A stretch of DNA of 64,000 nt, taken from contig CASDRK010000017.1 of NCBI GenBank assembly GCA_949283125.1, forward strand, positions 186,001 to 250,000. Reading direction: 5' to 3'. Source of the DNA: an uncultured Clostridia bacterium (lineage in GTDB: Bacteria; Bacillota; Clostridia; Christensenellales; Borkfalkiaceae). The position numbers and the translations under genes are program-made. Within the stretch, counting starts at the first letter, position 1, and every line of letters starts with the position of its first letter. Below the pieces are notes generated by a model. The model saw only the letters and a program-made list of their open reading frames with translations, was not told where the DNA came from and ran no database searches. This document shows, piece after piece, positions 1 through 8,919 of the stretch.

Positions 1-738
1 CGAAGCGCAGACCGCAATGCCGCAATCGGCCGCATATTTAACGGCTTCGGCGTCGCTTTGCCCGTACAGCTCGTCCGTGACTATGACGTCGGGCTTCATC
101 GCCCGTATGGCGCCGGCAAAGGCGGCAAGTTTGTCGCCGCCGCGCACGACGTCGCATCTTTCGCCGAGGTCGTAACCGTCGCCGTCGCAGTCGGCTGCGG
201 AAATTTCGCCGCGCTCGTCGAACACCAGCACATTGAACTTTGCGGCAAGCTTCCTTGCCAGGTCGCGCAGCAGCGTAGTCTTCCCCAGACCGGGCGGAGA
301 AAACACGAGCACGCTCTGCAATCCGCATTTTGCAACGACTTCGTACACGGGTGCGGCACAGCCCTTTATGTCGTGCGGGATGCGTATATTGAGCGAAGTC
401 ACGCTCCTTAACGCGGTTATGCGCCCGTTTTCGGTAACGTACTGCCCGGCTATGCCTACGCGCACGCCCCCGTCAAACGTCACGAATGCGTTTTTCATCT
501 GCTCCGCATATGCATAAACGCCGTCGCGCATCGCCGCCGAAAGCAGTCCGTCTACGTCATAGACCCGCAAGGCGCCCTCCGCCGACCCGCCCGCGCCGCA
601 GCGGTTTATATATTGATATTCCCCGCGATACTCGATTATTACGGGTTGTCCCCGCCTTATCCTGATTTCCGTCAGAAAATTTATATTCAGGCAATCTATC
701 GCCGCCTTCAGCTGTGCCGGCAAAAACTTCAGGTTCAT
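1..738 (-). CDS. spoIIIAA: Stage III sporulation protein AA, 3' end beyond window
   Basis: The first 246 codons read without a stop to the left edge, so the C-terminus is missing. SpoIIIAA is the ATPase of the SpoIIIA-SpoIIQ channel complex that links mother cell and forespore during endospore formation. The N-terminus has the family pattern (LPAQLKAAI, then TEIRIRRGQPV). A Walker A motif, SPPGLGKTT, lies at about residues 147-155 with Lys153. It is followed by a Walker B-like VLVFDERGEIS and by MKPDVIVTDELYG, matching the family's IRSMSPEVIVTDEIG region. The ATG at 738 has no clear Shine-Dalgarno; a TTG nine bases upstream in frame is an alternative. It starts only 24 bases after the htpG terminator, leaving little room for its own promoter. 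spoIIIAB would be expected next, outside the window. Confidence 0.9.
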   Translation of the reverse strand, partial: MNLKFLPAQLKAAIDCLNINFLTEIRIRRGQPVIIEYRGEYQYINRCGAGGSAEGALRVYDVDGLLSAAMRDGVYAYAEQMKNAFVTFDGGVRVGIAGQYVTENGRITALRSVTSLNIRIPHDIKGCAAPVYEVVAKCGLQSVLVFSPPGLGKTTLLRDLARKLAAKFNVLVFDERGEISAADCDGDGYDLGERCDVVRGGDKLAAFAGAIRAMKPDVIVTDELYGQSDAEAVKYAADCGIAVCAS

Positions 739-761
739 GTTGTACAATATTTTCGGACATC

Positions 762-790
762 AAAAAAAAGACCGCCGCCGGCGGTCTTTT
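762..790 (-). terminator. Intrinsic terminator after htpG
   Basis: An 11-bp perfect stem (AAAAGACCGCC / GGCGGTCTTTT) with a GCC loop. On the minus strand it is followed by a run of T. It sits 12 bases after the htpG stop codon. Confidence 0.9.
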
Positions 791-802
791 TAAATGAAAT
801 TT

Positions 803-2653
803 TTACTTTACGTATTCGGCGAGAAGTTTTTCGCTCTCGTTCATGAATTTTTCAAATTCGTCCGGAGTGAGCTTTTTGAATGACAGCAGAGCAAGCGAAT
901 ATACGTAACCTGCCACAAATTTCTGTTTTTCATCGTCCAGCTCTTTAATTGAGGCAATTACGGGATTTGACGTGTTCAACACCATGGTCTTTGCGGCCTC
1001 GCCTTCGCTCATACCGTAGAAGGCGCCCATCTCCGAATACCTGCGCATATACTCGTCAACATTGATTATGGCCGGCACGGCCGTATTTTTCAGGGCCTGC
1101 GTTTTTATCGTAAGCTTTTCGTCTCCGATCGCGTTTTTGAAGATATCGATAAGCACGCTGTCTTCGGCACCTTCGTCGCCTTTGAGCGCACCGGCTATGT
1201 CTGCGTCTATGCGCATAAACTTCAATTTGGAAGGTTCTTTATATTCAAGATAGCTGATGAAGTGAGGATCGATGAAGTTATCGCACAGAACGGCGTTCAG
1301 TCCAGCGTCGGCGAACATCTTTACATATCTGGCCTGCTGCTGTTCGTCCGATACGTAATACACCGTGGCAGGCTCCTTCTTCTCGTCTGCGGCGTCGTCC
1401 TTTTTGCTTTCCGACCCGGCTTCGCCGTTTTCCTCGGCTTCTGCGGGCAGCCCGAGGAACTCGTTTATATTTTTGTACTCGCCATTTATGTCCTTATAGA
1501 TGATGATATCTTTGACACGCTGATAGAAATCCTCATCCTTGATGCAGCCGAATTTGACGAAATTCGCAAGGTCGCTCCAGCACTCTTCATACTTCTTTCT
1601 GTCGGTCTTAAAGAGCGATACAAGCTTGTCGGCAACCTTTCTGGTTATATATTTGGTTATGCGCTGCACCTGCCGGTCATTCTGCAGAAACGAGCGCGAA
1701 ACATTCAGCGGAATGTCGGGACAATCTATCACGCCGTTGAGCAGCATGAGGAACTCGGGGATCACTTCCTTTATGTTGTCAGCAATGAACACCTGATTGC
1801 AATACAGCTTTACCTTGCCGCGTTCGAGCTCCAGTTTGTTCTTTACTTTGGGGAAATACAGAATGCCCTTCAGCTTGAATGGGTAGTCCATGTCGAGATG
1901 CACCCAGAAAATGGGAGGATTGAAATCCATGAACGTGTCGGTGTAGAATTCCCTGTATTCTTCCTCCGTACAGTCCTTTGCGGGTTTAAGATAGAGCGGG
2001 GTCGTCGTGTTCAGCGGTTTATCCTTTCCGTCGCCTTTGTACCCGACGTAGATATTGTACGGCATGAACGAGCAGTATTTCCTCACCAGCTCCCTTATCT
2101 TGCTCTCTTCGAGAAATTCTTTTTCCTCGCCGAGGATATGCATGACGATCTTCGTGCCGCGCTCCGCCCTGTCGCACTCCTCCATGGAATACTTTTTGTT
2201 GCCGTCGGACTGCCAGCGGACGGCCGCGCTGCCGTCGTATGATTTTGTGAATATTTCCACGTACTCCGACACCATGTATGCCGAATAGAAGCCCAGACCG
2301 AAATGCCCGATTATGCCGTCGCCGCCCGCCTTCTCGTATTTGGCAAGGAAATCCGAAGCTCCCGAAAAGGCTATCTGGGTTATGTATTTTTCCACTTCGT
2401 CCGCAGTCATGCCTATGCCGTTATCCTCCACGGACAGCGTTCCGGCATCCTTGTCGACGGAAATTTTAACGCAGTACTCTTCGCCCTCGTTTTGGGTCGC
2501 GGCGCCCATTGACACAAGCTTTTTGAACTTGGTTATGGCGTCCACGCCGTTGGCCACGATCTCCCTCAAAAAGATATCCTTGTCGGAATACAGCCACTTT
2601 TTGATTATGGGCATCATGTTTTCGCTGGAAATTTTTATGTTACCCTCTTTCAT
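803..2653 (-). CDS. htpG: Molecular chaperone HtpG (Hsp90)
   Basis: A 616-residue Hsp90-family chaperone: an ATP-driven cytosolic homodimer that remodels client proteins. The N-terminal GHKL ATPase domain shows the helix FLREIVANGVDAITK (E and N for Mg-ATP), DNGIGM, and GHFGLGFYSAYMV. Middle and C-terminal domains follow, with NVSRSFLQNDRQVQ typical of HtpG. NGVDA replaces the E. coli NASDA. The start at 2653 is chosen because GGAGG lies six bases upstream; an upstream in-frame extension lies in the promoter region. It is a single-gene unit with its own promoter and terminator. No HrcA (CIRCE) element was seen upstream. Confidence 0.96.
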   Translation of the reverse strand: MKEGNIKISSENMMPIIKKWLYSDKDIFLREIVANGVDAITKFKKLVSMGAATQNEGEEYCVKISVDKDAGTLSVEDNGIGMTADEVEKYITQIAFSGASDFLAKYEKAGGDGIIGHFGLGFYSAYMVSEYVEIFTKSYDGSAAVRWQSDGNKKYSMEECDRAERGTKIVMHILGEEKEFLEESKIRELVRKYCSFMPYNIYVGYKGDGKDKPLNTTTPLYLKPAKDCTEEEYREFYTDTFMDFNPPIFWVHLDMDYPFKLKGILYFPKVKNKLELERGKVKLYCNQVFIADNIKEVIPEFLMLLNGVIDCPDIPLNVSRSFLQNDRQVQRITKYITRKVADKLVSLFKTDRKKYEECWSDLANFVKFGCIKDEDFYQRVKDIIIYKDINGEYKNINEFLGLPAEAEENGEAGSESKKDDAADEKKEPATVYYVSDEQQQARYVKMFADAGLNAVLCDNFIDPHFISYLEYKEPSKLKFMRIDADIAGALKGDEGAEDSVLIDIFKNAIGDEKLTIKTQALKNTAVPAIINVDEYMRRYSEMGAFYGMSEGEAAKTMVLNTSNPVIASIKELDDEKQKFVAGYVYSLALLSFKKLTPDEFEKFMNESEKLLAEYVK

Positions 2654-2675
2654 GTTTAACCTCCGTATCGTAACG

Positions 2676-2704
2676 ATTATATTTATAAACTTCAATTGAC
2701 GCAA
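2676..2704 (-). promoter_or_regulatory. Sigma-A promoter of htpG
   Basis: On the minus strand TTGCGT (2699-2704) and TATAAT (2676-2681) are separated by 17 bases, just upstream of the htpG ribosome binding site. Confidence 0.7.
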
Positions 2705-2782
2705 TTAAACGCGCAACGCGCCAGGCCGGCACAGTTTTGCCTGACCATGTCTGCGCTCCGCGCAAAGCGCTGCGTACGCGCG

Positions 2783-2815
2783 AAAAAACGGCCGCGAAGT
2801 CAACTTCGCGGCCGT
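2783..2815 (-). terminator. Intrinsic terminator after ispH-S1
   Basis: A 12-bp GC-rich stem (ACGGCCGCGAAG / CTTCGCGGCCGT) with a four-base loop. The A6 run on the plus strand becomes a T tail on the minus strand, 22 bases past the ispH-S1 stop. Confidence 0.9.
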
Positions 2816-2837
2816 TCGTCATGTCATGCGATAATTT

Positions 2838-4928
2838 TTACTTGTTTTTCTGCGCATCGGCAAGCAGATCGCCGAGCGAAGTGCCTATCGATATGCTGCC
2901 TTCGTTCCAGTCGGAATACTCGTCGTCGGACCTTCTGGGCGCGCGGCTCCTTTTTGAAGAGGACTCCTCGCCGCTCCTTTCCCCTCTGGGTTTTCTTTCG
3001 GGTTCGGGAAGAACGGCTTTGATGGAAAGATTCATCTTCTTTGCGGCGGGATCGAGCGAAATGATCTTTGCGTCAACTTCGTCGCCGACGTTGAGCACGG
3101 ATGCGGGAGTTTCGATCCTCTCATAGCTTATCTGCGAAACGTGAACGAGACCGTCGATGCCCTTTTCAACCTCAATAAAAGCGCCGAAGGGAACGATGCG
3201 CACGACTTTGCCGTGTATAACTTCGCCGACAGCATATTTTTCGGCGGCCAGATCCCAAGGCTGGGGCTGCAGCTGCTTATAGCCTATGGAGACCTTCTTG
3301 CTCTCCTGATCGACTTTAAGCACTTTGAACTGATAGGTTTTGCCTATCTCGAGAACGTCGGTGACGGACTTTGCTCCCGTCCACGAAAGGTCGGAGATGT
3401 GAGCGAGACAGTCGAATCCGTTTACGGATACGAATGCGCCGAACGAAGTTACCCTTTCAACCTTGCCTTCCACCACGTCGCCTACTGCGATATTGGCGAA
3501 GAATTCGGCTTCCTTTGCAGCCTTTGCCGCTTCGCGTGCGTCCTTCTCTTCCTGAAGTATAACGCGCTGGGAAGCGATTATTTCCTTCTTTCTCGAATCC
3601 TTTTTAACTTCCAAAGCACGGAGACGGAGCGTCTTGCCGACATACTTGGTGAGATCTTTTACAAAGCTGGGACGGATCTCCTTGGCGGGAACGAATACGG
3701 AATAGGTGCCCAGAGCCGCGGTGAGACCGCCCTTGTTGTAACCCGTGCACTCAACCTGAAATTCCTTGCCGTTCTGAATATCGCCGAGCAGAGCTTCCTC
3801 TTCGGCGAGGATCTTTATCATTTTCTGCGAGAGTTTTAAAGAGGGCTTAAGCTCTACCACCAACAAATCGATAGGTTCGCCCACCTTGCCTTCATACTCA
3901 TCGGCGTTGTAAACGTCGCAGTCAAGCTCGTCCTTGCCGAGAAGGATCTCCTTCTTCGAGTATGGCAACAGGATCTGCAGTCCGTCTTCGGTCGCCTTTG
4001 AAATCGTGGCGGTGACTATCTGACCCTTTTTGAACTTCGATTCGTTGTCGATCTTTGCAACCACTTCCTCCATGGAGTTGGCTGCAATAACTTCTGTGCT
4101 TTTTTCTTCCATCTTTAAGAGAACCTCCCGGTTTTGCGCCATCGGGGTGGATGCCCCCGATACAATACCTACACTTTTAAAATTTTTTAATTTATCGAAA
4201 TCCAGATCCTCGGGACCTGAAAGTCTGAACACGTTGTTACAATGGGCCGAACACACTTCAAACAGTTTGTTGGTGTTGCTGCTGTTCAGTCCGCCGATCA
4301 CAAGCATCGCTTCGCATTTGCGTGCGAGTTTGGCCGCCTCAAGTTGCCGACCATAAGTAGTATAACAAATTGTTTTGAAAACGGCAACTGTTTTTTCACA
4401 CAGATTTTTAATATTTTCTATTATTTTTTCAAATTTTTCCACCGAAAAGGTAGTTTGAGCAACTACGCATACGTCCTTGTTCCTTACGGGTGTAAAATCA
4501 AACTGCGGGTCGTTGACCACCAACGCTTCGCCCGAACACCAGCCGAGCAGGCCTATCACTTCCGGATGCGTGGCTTCGCCGACGATTATCACGTACCGGC
4601 CCGACTCCGACTGCTCCTTTACTATCTTCTGGGTGTTCCGCACAAACCCGCACGTACAGTCGATGACGGTTATGCCGCGGCCGCGGCATTCATCGTAGTA
4701 CGCGGCCGGAACCCCGTGCGAACGAAAAATGACGGTGGCGCCGTCGGGAACCTCGTCAAGGCTGTTTACGGTGATTATCCCGCGCGACTGTATCGCGTTC
4801 ACGACATGCGCGTTATGGATTATTTCGCCGAGCACATAGGTGTTTTGCGCGGGCACGCTCATCGCAGTATCCACGGCGCGTTGCACGCCGCGGCAAAACC
4901 CGCTGTTTTCCGCAATGGTTATAAGCAT
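2838..4928 (-). CDS. ispH: HMB-PP reductase IspH fused to four S1 RNA-binding domains
   Basis: A 696-residue two-part protein. Residues 1-275 are IspH/LytB, the [4Fe-4S] enzyme of the last MEP-pathway step that makes IPP and DMAPP. The three cluster cysteines are visible: Cys12 (GFCRGV), Cys93 (DCTCGFV) and Cys188 (TICYTTYGRQ). Substrate residues His38, His121 and Glu123 (THPEV) are also present. Residues about 300-620 form four S1 OB folds; the last two are the clearest (VGDVVEGKVERVTSFGAFV and VGEVIHGKVVRIVPFGAFI). The tail is basic then acidic. This fusion is known in Clostridia; the S1 part is related to ribosomal protein S1, but its exact role is unclear. It is last in the operon, one base after plsC. 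Confidence 0.95.
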   Translation of the reverse strand: MLITIAENSGFCRGVQRAVDTAMSVPAQNTYVLGEIIHNAHVVNAIQSRGIITVNSLDEVPDGATVIFRSHGVPAAYYDECRGRGITVIDCTCGFVRNTQKIVKEQSESGRYVIIVGEATHPEVIGLLGWCSGEALVVNDPQFDFTPVRNKDVCVVAQTTFSVEKFEKIIENIKNLCEKTVAVFKTICYTTYGRQLEAAKLARKCEAMLVIGGLNSSNTNKLFEVCSAHCNNVFRLSGPEDLDFDKLKNFKSVGIVSGASTPMAQNREVLLKMEEKSTEVIAANSMEEVVAKIDNESKFKKGQIVTATISKATEDGLQILLPYSKKEILLGKDELDCDVYNADEYEGKVGEPIDLLVVELKPSLKLSQKMIKILAEEEALLGDIQNGKEFQVECTGYNKGGLTAALGTYSVFVPAKEIRPSFVKDLTKYVGKTLRLRALEVKKDSRKKEIIASQRVILQEEKDAREAAKAAKEAEFFANIAVGDVVEGKVERVTSFGAFVSVNGFDCLAHISDLSWTGAKSVTDVLEIGKTYQFKVLKVDQESKKVSIGYKQLQPQPWDLAAEKYAVGEVIHGKVVRIVPFGAFIEVEKGIDGLVHVSQISYERIETPASVLNVGDEVDAKIISLDPAAKKMNLSIKAVLPEPERKPRGERSGEESSSKRSRAPRRSDDEYSDWNEGSISIGTSLGDLLADAQKNK

Positions 4929-4929
4929 G

Positions 4930-5634
4930 TCATTTCCCGCTCTTGTTCTTTTTGGGCTTCAGCGGTCTGATCGAAGGTTGATGCCTGTCGATAAACGCCT
5001 GACGCATATTCATCATCACGCCGCGCAGCCACTCGTCCACCTGTTCCATCTGATCGGCGGTCAGTTTTTTGTCGTAATACTTTGTAAGATATATCGGGTC
5101 GCCGTAAATAACGTCGACGCGGTGCAGAAATCTCAATCTCTCAACTTCAATGACGGGCACGATGGGCGCCTTTGTCTTGATGGCGAGCGCGGCCGCGCCG
5201 CCGTGGAAAGGCAGAAAGCTGTCGTATGAGTGATTGCGCGTGCCCTCGGGGAAAATGTTGACGACCTCTCCGTTTTTAAGATACCTCAACGAAGTCTTTA
5301 TAGCCTGAACGTCAGTGCCGTCCCTCTTTACGACTATGCACTGCAGCCAGTCGAGAGCGGCTTGTCCTATTTTCCATTTGCCGAGTTTTATGCCGGCAAG
5401 TTCGCTCTTGGCCATGAAATGCACCGCCCTGTCGGTGGCCATCGCCGCGGGGATCACGTCCCATATGCTGTAGTGGTTGCCGACGATTATCAGCGGCCCG
5501 CTGTTGTGGCGGGTAAGATTGCCGTGTTTTTTATAAGGGAAAAGAGGCCTGAATATGATTTTTTCGAGCACTCTGAGCCTGTCGAAGGTGCGGCGCATGC
5601 GGCGTATGCGCTCGGTCTCCTGTTGATTTATCAT
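4930..5634 (-). CDS. plsC: 1-acyl-sn-glycerol-3-phosphate acyltransferase
   Basis: A 234-residue PlsC-family membrane-associated acyltransferase that makes phosphatidic acid from lysophosphatidic acid. The catalytic NHx4D motif appears as NHYSIWD. FPEGTRNHSYDSFLPFHGG is the second substrate-binding block, and APIVPV is the third. The length is normal for bacterial PlsC without extra domains. The start overlaps the end of the upstream aroH-cmk gene by four bases (ATGA type), and the stop is one base from ispH, so the three genes are probably co-translated. The order cmk-plsC-ispH is common in Clostridia. Confidence 0.93.
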   Translation of the reverse strand: MINQQETERIRRMRRTFDRLRVLEKIIFRPLFPYKKHGNLTRHNSGPLIIVGNHYSIWDVIPAAMATDRAVHFMAKSELAGIKLGKWKIGQAALDWLQCIVVKRDGTDVQAIKTSLRYLKNGEVVNIFPEGTRNHSYDSFLPFHGGAAALAIKTKAPIVPVIEVERLRFLHRVDVIYGDPIYLTKYYDKKLTADQMEQVDEWLRGVMMNMRQAFIDRHQPSIRPLKPKKNKSGK

Positions 5635-6638
5635 ATTTTCTCCTGAATTTTTTTGCAGATGAATTGCGCGACCTCTTCAGCCGACATGTGCGAAGTGTCT
5701 ATCACGGTCGCGTCGTCGGCGCGCTTCAATGGCGCCACCGCGCGGTTGGCGTCCTGCCTGTCGCGTTCGTTTATCTCCTCAAGAATGTTTTCGTAGGTCT
5801 GCGGCGAGCCCTTTGCCTTGTCCTCCCTGTATCTGCGCTCGGCACGTATTTCCGGCGAAGCCGTCAGGAAAAATTTGAAAGGACAGTCGGGGAGAACGTT
5901 GGTGCCGATATCCCTGCCGTCGAGCACGCAGGGGACGCGGGCCGCTATCCTGCGCTGAAGCTCTACCATTTTGGCCCGCACGGACGGATAGGCGGAAACG
6001 TACGACGCAAGCATGGATACCTGCGGCGTGCGTATTTTATCGGACACGTCCTCGCCGTCGAGCATGGTCAGCTGCCTGCCGCCGGAGTATTTGACTTTGA
6101 GGTCTATATTTTCCAACACGCGCTCCACCTGACTCTTCTCCGCATAATCGACTCCTTCGCGTATGCATTTGAGAGCCGCGGCGCGGTACATGGCGCCCGT
6201 ATCGAGACTGAGAATATCCAGCTTGGACGCTATCAGTTTTGCAACCGTGCTCTTGCCGCTGCCGGCAGGGCCGTCGAGCGCTATGTTCAAAGTGCGGCTG
6301 ATATCCCTTCTCAGCGACCGGGCCCCGTGCAGATACACGTGTTTTACAGCTCCGTCGCGTTCGACGAGCAGCATAACCCTGACGCAGAGCGGAAGCCCGC
6401 CTTCGATGTCCGGTTCGAGCGAAGAATAGAGCGCGCAGTGCGAAAATCCCGCTTCGCGCGCAGCCTTGGCGGGATAGAGAGAGCGTATGTCGACCGTGGA
6501 AGAAAACATTATGCATACGATTTCTTCGCGTCCGAGCCCGTTGACTTCGGCAACCGTATCGAGCAGTTCGGCAACTTTTGCCCGCACTTCCTTCGGGCTG
6601 TCGCATTCGAGCGTTGTGGCACCTCTTATTGCTTTCAT
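5631..6638 (-). CDS. cmk: AroH-type chorismate mutase fused to cytidylate kinase
   Basis: A 335-residue in-frame fusion. Residues 1-115 match the monofunctional AroH chorismate mutase fold, which converts chorismate to prephenate. Against Bacillus subtilis AroH the active-site residues are present: Arg5, Tyr55 (for Phe57), Lys58, Arg61, Glu75, Arg87 and Tyr102. The Cys75 position is Ser. Residues 117-335 are cytidylate kinase (CMP/dCMP + ATP), with Walker A GPAGSGKST at 123-131, LDTGAMYRA, and DGRDIGTNVLPD. The linker is only a few residues (RRDISRTLNIALDG). In relatives a separate aroH gene may precede cmk, so loss of a stop codon could explain the fusion. Both halves look functional. Confidence 0.92.
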   Translation of the reverse strand: MKAIRGATTLECDSPKEVRAKVAELLDTVAEVNGLGREEIVCIMFSSTVDIRSLYPAKAAREAGFSHCALYSSLEPDIEGGLPLCVRVMLLVERDGAVKHVYLHGARSLRRDISRTLNIALDGPAGSGKSTVAKLIASKLDILSLDTGAMYRAAALKCIREGVDYAEKSQVERVLENIDLKVKYSGGRQLTMLDGEDVSDKIRTPQVSMLASYVSAYPSVRAKMVELQRRIAARVPCVLDGRDIGTNVLPDCPFKFFLTASPEIRAERRYREDKAKGSPQTYENILEEINERDRQDANRAVAPLKRADDATVIDTSHMSAEEVAQFICKKIQEKI

Positions 6639-6664
6639 CGAAAATGTATCCTCAACTATAAAAT

Positions 6665-7885
6665 TTACCGTATTGAATTACCCGCGGCAAAACCGGTGGC
6701 GAAGGCTATCTGAAGGTTGAAACCTCCAGTGAAAGCGTCTACGTCCAGAACTTCGCCGCAGAAGTAAAGCCCTCTGACGAGACGGCTCTGCATCGTTTTG
6801 GGGTCTATCTCCTTCACGTTTACTCCGCCGGATGTTACAATGCTCTCCTCAAAGCCGCGGAGCGACGTGACAATCATATCAAATTTTTTGAGCGTTGTCA
6901 ACAGAGCGGCACGCTCGGCGCGCGTAACGCAATTGACTTTTTTTTCAGCAGAAATGCCCGCCCGCGCAAGCACGGCGGTTATGGCTGAAGCGGGCAAAAG
7001 CGCCCGCAGGCAATTGCTCATGCTCTTGTTTTCGTTCTCGGCAAAGTCGCGCAAAATTCGCTTGTCGAGCGCCGCCGCGTCGAGCGCGGGCTTGAAATCC
7101 AGCCAGAGGCTCACCTCGCCGGGCTCTGCGCGATTGATGATGCTGGACAGCGACAGAACAAGCGGTCCCGATATGCCGAAATGCGTGAAAAGCATTTCGC
7201 CCGTCTCACAGAACACCGTCCTGCCGTTTCTGACTGCGGTCAGCTTTACGTTCTTCAGGGTGAGACCCTGCATGCTCCTGTGCGCATTGCCCGCAAGATT
7301 CAATCCGCAAAGGGCCTGAACCGGCCTGACAATCGTGTGTCCCGCCTTTTCGGCGAATCTGTAGCCGTCGCCCGTAGACCCCGTAGCCGGGTAGGACAGT
7401 CCGCCCGTGCACACTATGATCGCGTCCGCGGCATGTCGTCCGGAACGGGTTATTATGTCTGACACAGTACTGTTTAAAATTGTAAAATCGAGAACTTCAT
7501 CTTCAAGACATATGCGCACGCCCGCATTTTTGCAGTAACGTTCAAGACATTTTGTAACGTCGCTGGCCTTGTCCGACACGGGAAAAGCGCGGTTGCCGCG
7601 CTCGATTTTCACCGGCATGCCGCCCTCTTCAAACATGCGCATGCATCTTTCGGGCGGAAACGCATATATCGCGCTCGTAAGAAACCGCGGATTCGTTGCC
7701 ACGTTATTCAAAAATTCGTCGGGCGAGACGGCATTTGTGAAATTGCATCTGCCCTTGCCCGTTATGTATATCTTTTTGCCGCACTTCGGATTTTTTTCGT
7801 ATATGGTGACGTCGTTCCCGTTTGCGGCGGCAGCAAACGCGGCCATCAGCCCGGAAGCTCCGCCGCCTATCACAGACACATTCAT
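6665..7885 (-). CDS. BaiN/HI0933-like FAD-dependent oxidoreductase
   Basis: A 406-residue flavoprotein of the NAD(P)/FAD-dependent oxidoreductase family that includes HI0933 and BaiN. The N-terminus is a Rossmann FAD site, VIGGGASGLMAA, followed by GKKIYITGKGRCNFTNA. The C-terminal TGGFNLQIAFATG closes the FAD site, and GGLSYPATGSTGDGYRFAE is a family signature. The physiological substrate is unknown. The start at 7885 is preferred over an in-frame ATG at 7936. It places the Rossmann glycines at the N-terminus, has GGAG six bases upstream, and lies after a terminator-like hairpin (7908-7926). It heads the cmk-plsC-ispH group. Confidence 0.88.
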   Translation of the reverse strand: MNVSVIGGGASGLMAAFAAAANGNDVTIYEKNPKCGKKIYITGKGRCNFTNAVSPDEFLNNVATNPRFLTSAIYAFPPERCMRMFEEGGMPVKIERGNRAFPVSDKASDVTKCLERYCKNAGVRICLEDEVLDFTILNSTVSDIITRSGRHAADAIIVCTGGLSYPATGSTGDGYRFAEKAGHTIVRPVQALCGLNLAGNAHRSMQGLTLKNVKLTAVRNGRTVFCETGEMLFTHFGISGPLVLSLSSIINRAEPGEVSLWLDFKPALDAAALDKRILRDFAENENKSMSNCLRALLPASAITAVLARAGISAEKKVNCVTRAERAALLTTLKKFDMIVTSLRGFEESIVTSGGVNVKEIDPKTMQSRLVRGLYFCGEVLDVDAFTGGFNLQIAFATGFAAGNSIR

Positions 7886-7907
7886 AACTGCTCCGTTAAA
7901 ATAAAGT

Positions 7908-7926
7908 CGCCCGCGCTCTGCGGGCG
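7908..7926 (-). terminator. Terminator-like hairpin between the VTT protein and the flavoprotein
   Basis: A 7-bp stem CGCCCGC / GCGGGCG with a five-base loop. On the minus strand it is followed by ACTTTATTTTAA. The T tract is imperfect, so it may be an attenuator. Confidence 0.55.
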
Positions 7927-7932
7927 GATGTT

Positions 7933-8886
7933 TCATTTTTTGTCGTTGTCCTTTTTGTCGTCAGATCCGGTGCTCGTCAGAAACCTGAACTTACTCTTTA
8001 TGAAAGCGTCGATCTTGTCGGAATATTTGCACACGAGATAAAACGCCAGCGCAACGAGCGCGAACAGAATGATCCAGATCGCTATGCCCCACCACGTATC
8101 GAAAGGTATCAGGTCGAGCGAAAGCGAAACCGTAAAACACGAGATCAGCCGCGTTATAAATATCATTACGAGGAAATAGGGCCAGGTCATGGACGACAGC
8201 CCGGCGACAAAGCAGAGCACGTCGTCGGGAAACATCGGCAAAAGAAACATAAGCGACAGGATGAGATAGTCCTTGCCTTTGATTTTATCGAGCCATTTAT
8301 CGAGGTCGTCCTTGCCGACTATCCAGCATACCGCCTTATATCCGATGATGCGGCCGATGGCAAAGGCCGTTATGGAACCGAGGATTATGCCGATGAAACT
8401 GTAGACGGCGCACTCCAGCCAATCGAACAGAAGCACCCCGGCCGCAACCGTGACCGAACCGGGCACGGGAAGAATTACGACCTGAAGATAGGAAAAAATT
8501 ATATATATTATAATCGCCCAGGCGCCGAAACCGTCTATATAGCTCTGCAATGCTTCTATGCTCGTTATTTTGGTTATGAACCCGGTGGCGCAGATAGCGT
8601 AAAAGATCAGCGCAAACACGTCGGCGCACACTATTGCGCAGAAAATCAGCCTGTACCACGCCTGTTTGCGCAGCAAAAACAGCACAACGTAAGCCGCAAG
8701 GACGACAAAAGCGAGCGCCGCAAGCGACCAGACAAGCGTCTCGTAATAATCGGCTATGAATTTCAGGCTTTTATAACCCAGCGCAAGAAAAGCCAACAAC
8801 AGCGCGACGGCGCCCAGCGCCGCCGTCAGTAAAATATTTGTCGCGTCCTTGAGCACGGCGATAACGGCTTTTTTATCCCTGTTCAT
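7933..8886 (-). CDS. TVP38/TMEM64 (VTT/DedA-like) membrane protein
   Basis: A 317-residue polytopic membrane protein. Three or so N-terminal hydrophobic segments precede a VTT domain (formerly SNARE-associated). Its core has VILPVPGSVTVAAGVLLF, FIGIILGSITAFAIGRIIG, and LLPMFPDDVLCFVAGLSSM, the last matching the family's F-P-D-x-x-x-x-A-G motif. The tail is charged and cytosolic (DDKKDNDKK). DedA/VTT proteins are linked to lipid scrambling, undecaprenyl-phosphate recycling and membrane homeostasis. The role of this one is inferred from family only. Confidence 0.88.
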   Translation of the reverse strand: MNRDKKAVIAVLKDATNILLTAALGAVALLLAFLALGYKSLKFIADYYETLVWSLAALAFVVLAAYVVLFLLRKQAWYRLIFCAIVCADVFALIFYAICATGFITKITSIEALQSYIDGFGAWAIIIYIIFSYLQVVILPVPGSVTVAAGVLLFDWLECAVYSFIGIILGSITAFAIGRIIGYKAVCWIVGKDDLDKWLDKIKGKDYLILSLMFLLPMFPDDVLCFVAGLSSMTWPYFLVMIFITRLISCFTVSLSLDLIPFDTWWGIAIWIILFALVALAFYLVCKYSDKIDAFIKSKFRFLTSTGSDDKKDNDKK

Positions 8887-8919
8887 CTACTTTAATATTA
8901 TATCTTTTGCTTTTTGCGT

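Noticed and set aside
7452-7470. 19-base near-repeat of the sequence at 42994-43012 (one mismatch), containing the palindrome next to the PadR-like promoter
   Set aside because: In 64 kb, one such pair is expected by chance, and this copy lies inside a coding region.
7886-7936. Upstream ATG of the BaiN-like gene overlapping the VTT gene stop (ATGA)
   Set aside because: It would place a terminator-like hairpin inside the gene and add 17 residues before the Rossmann motif. The ATG at 7885 has a good ribosome binding site.
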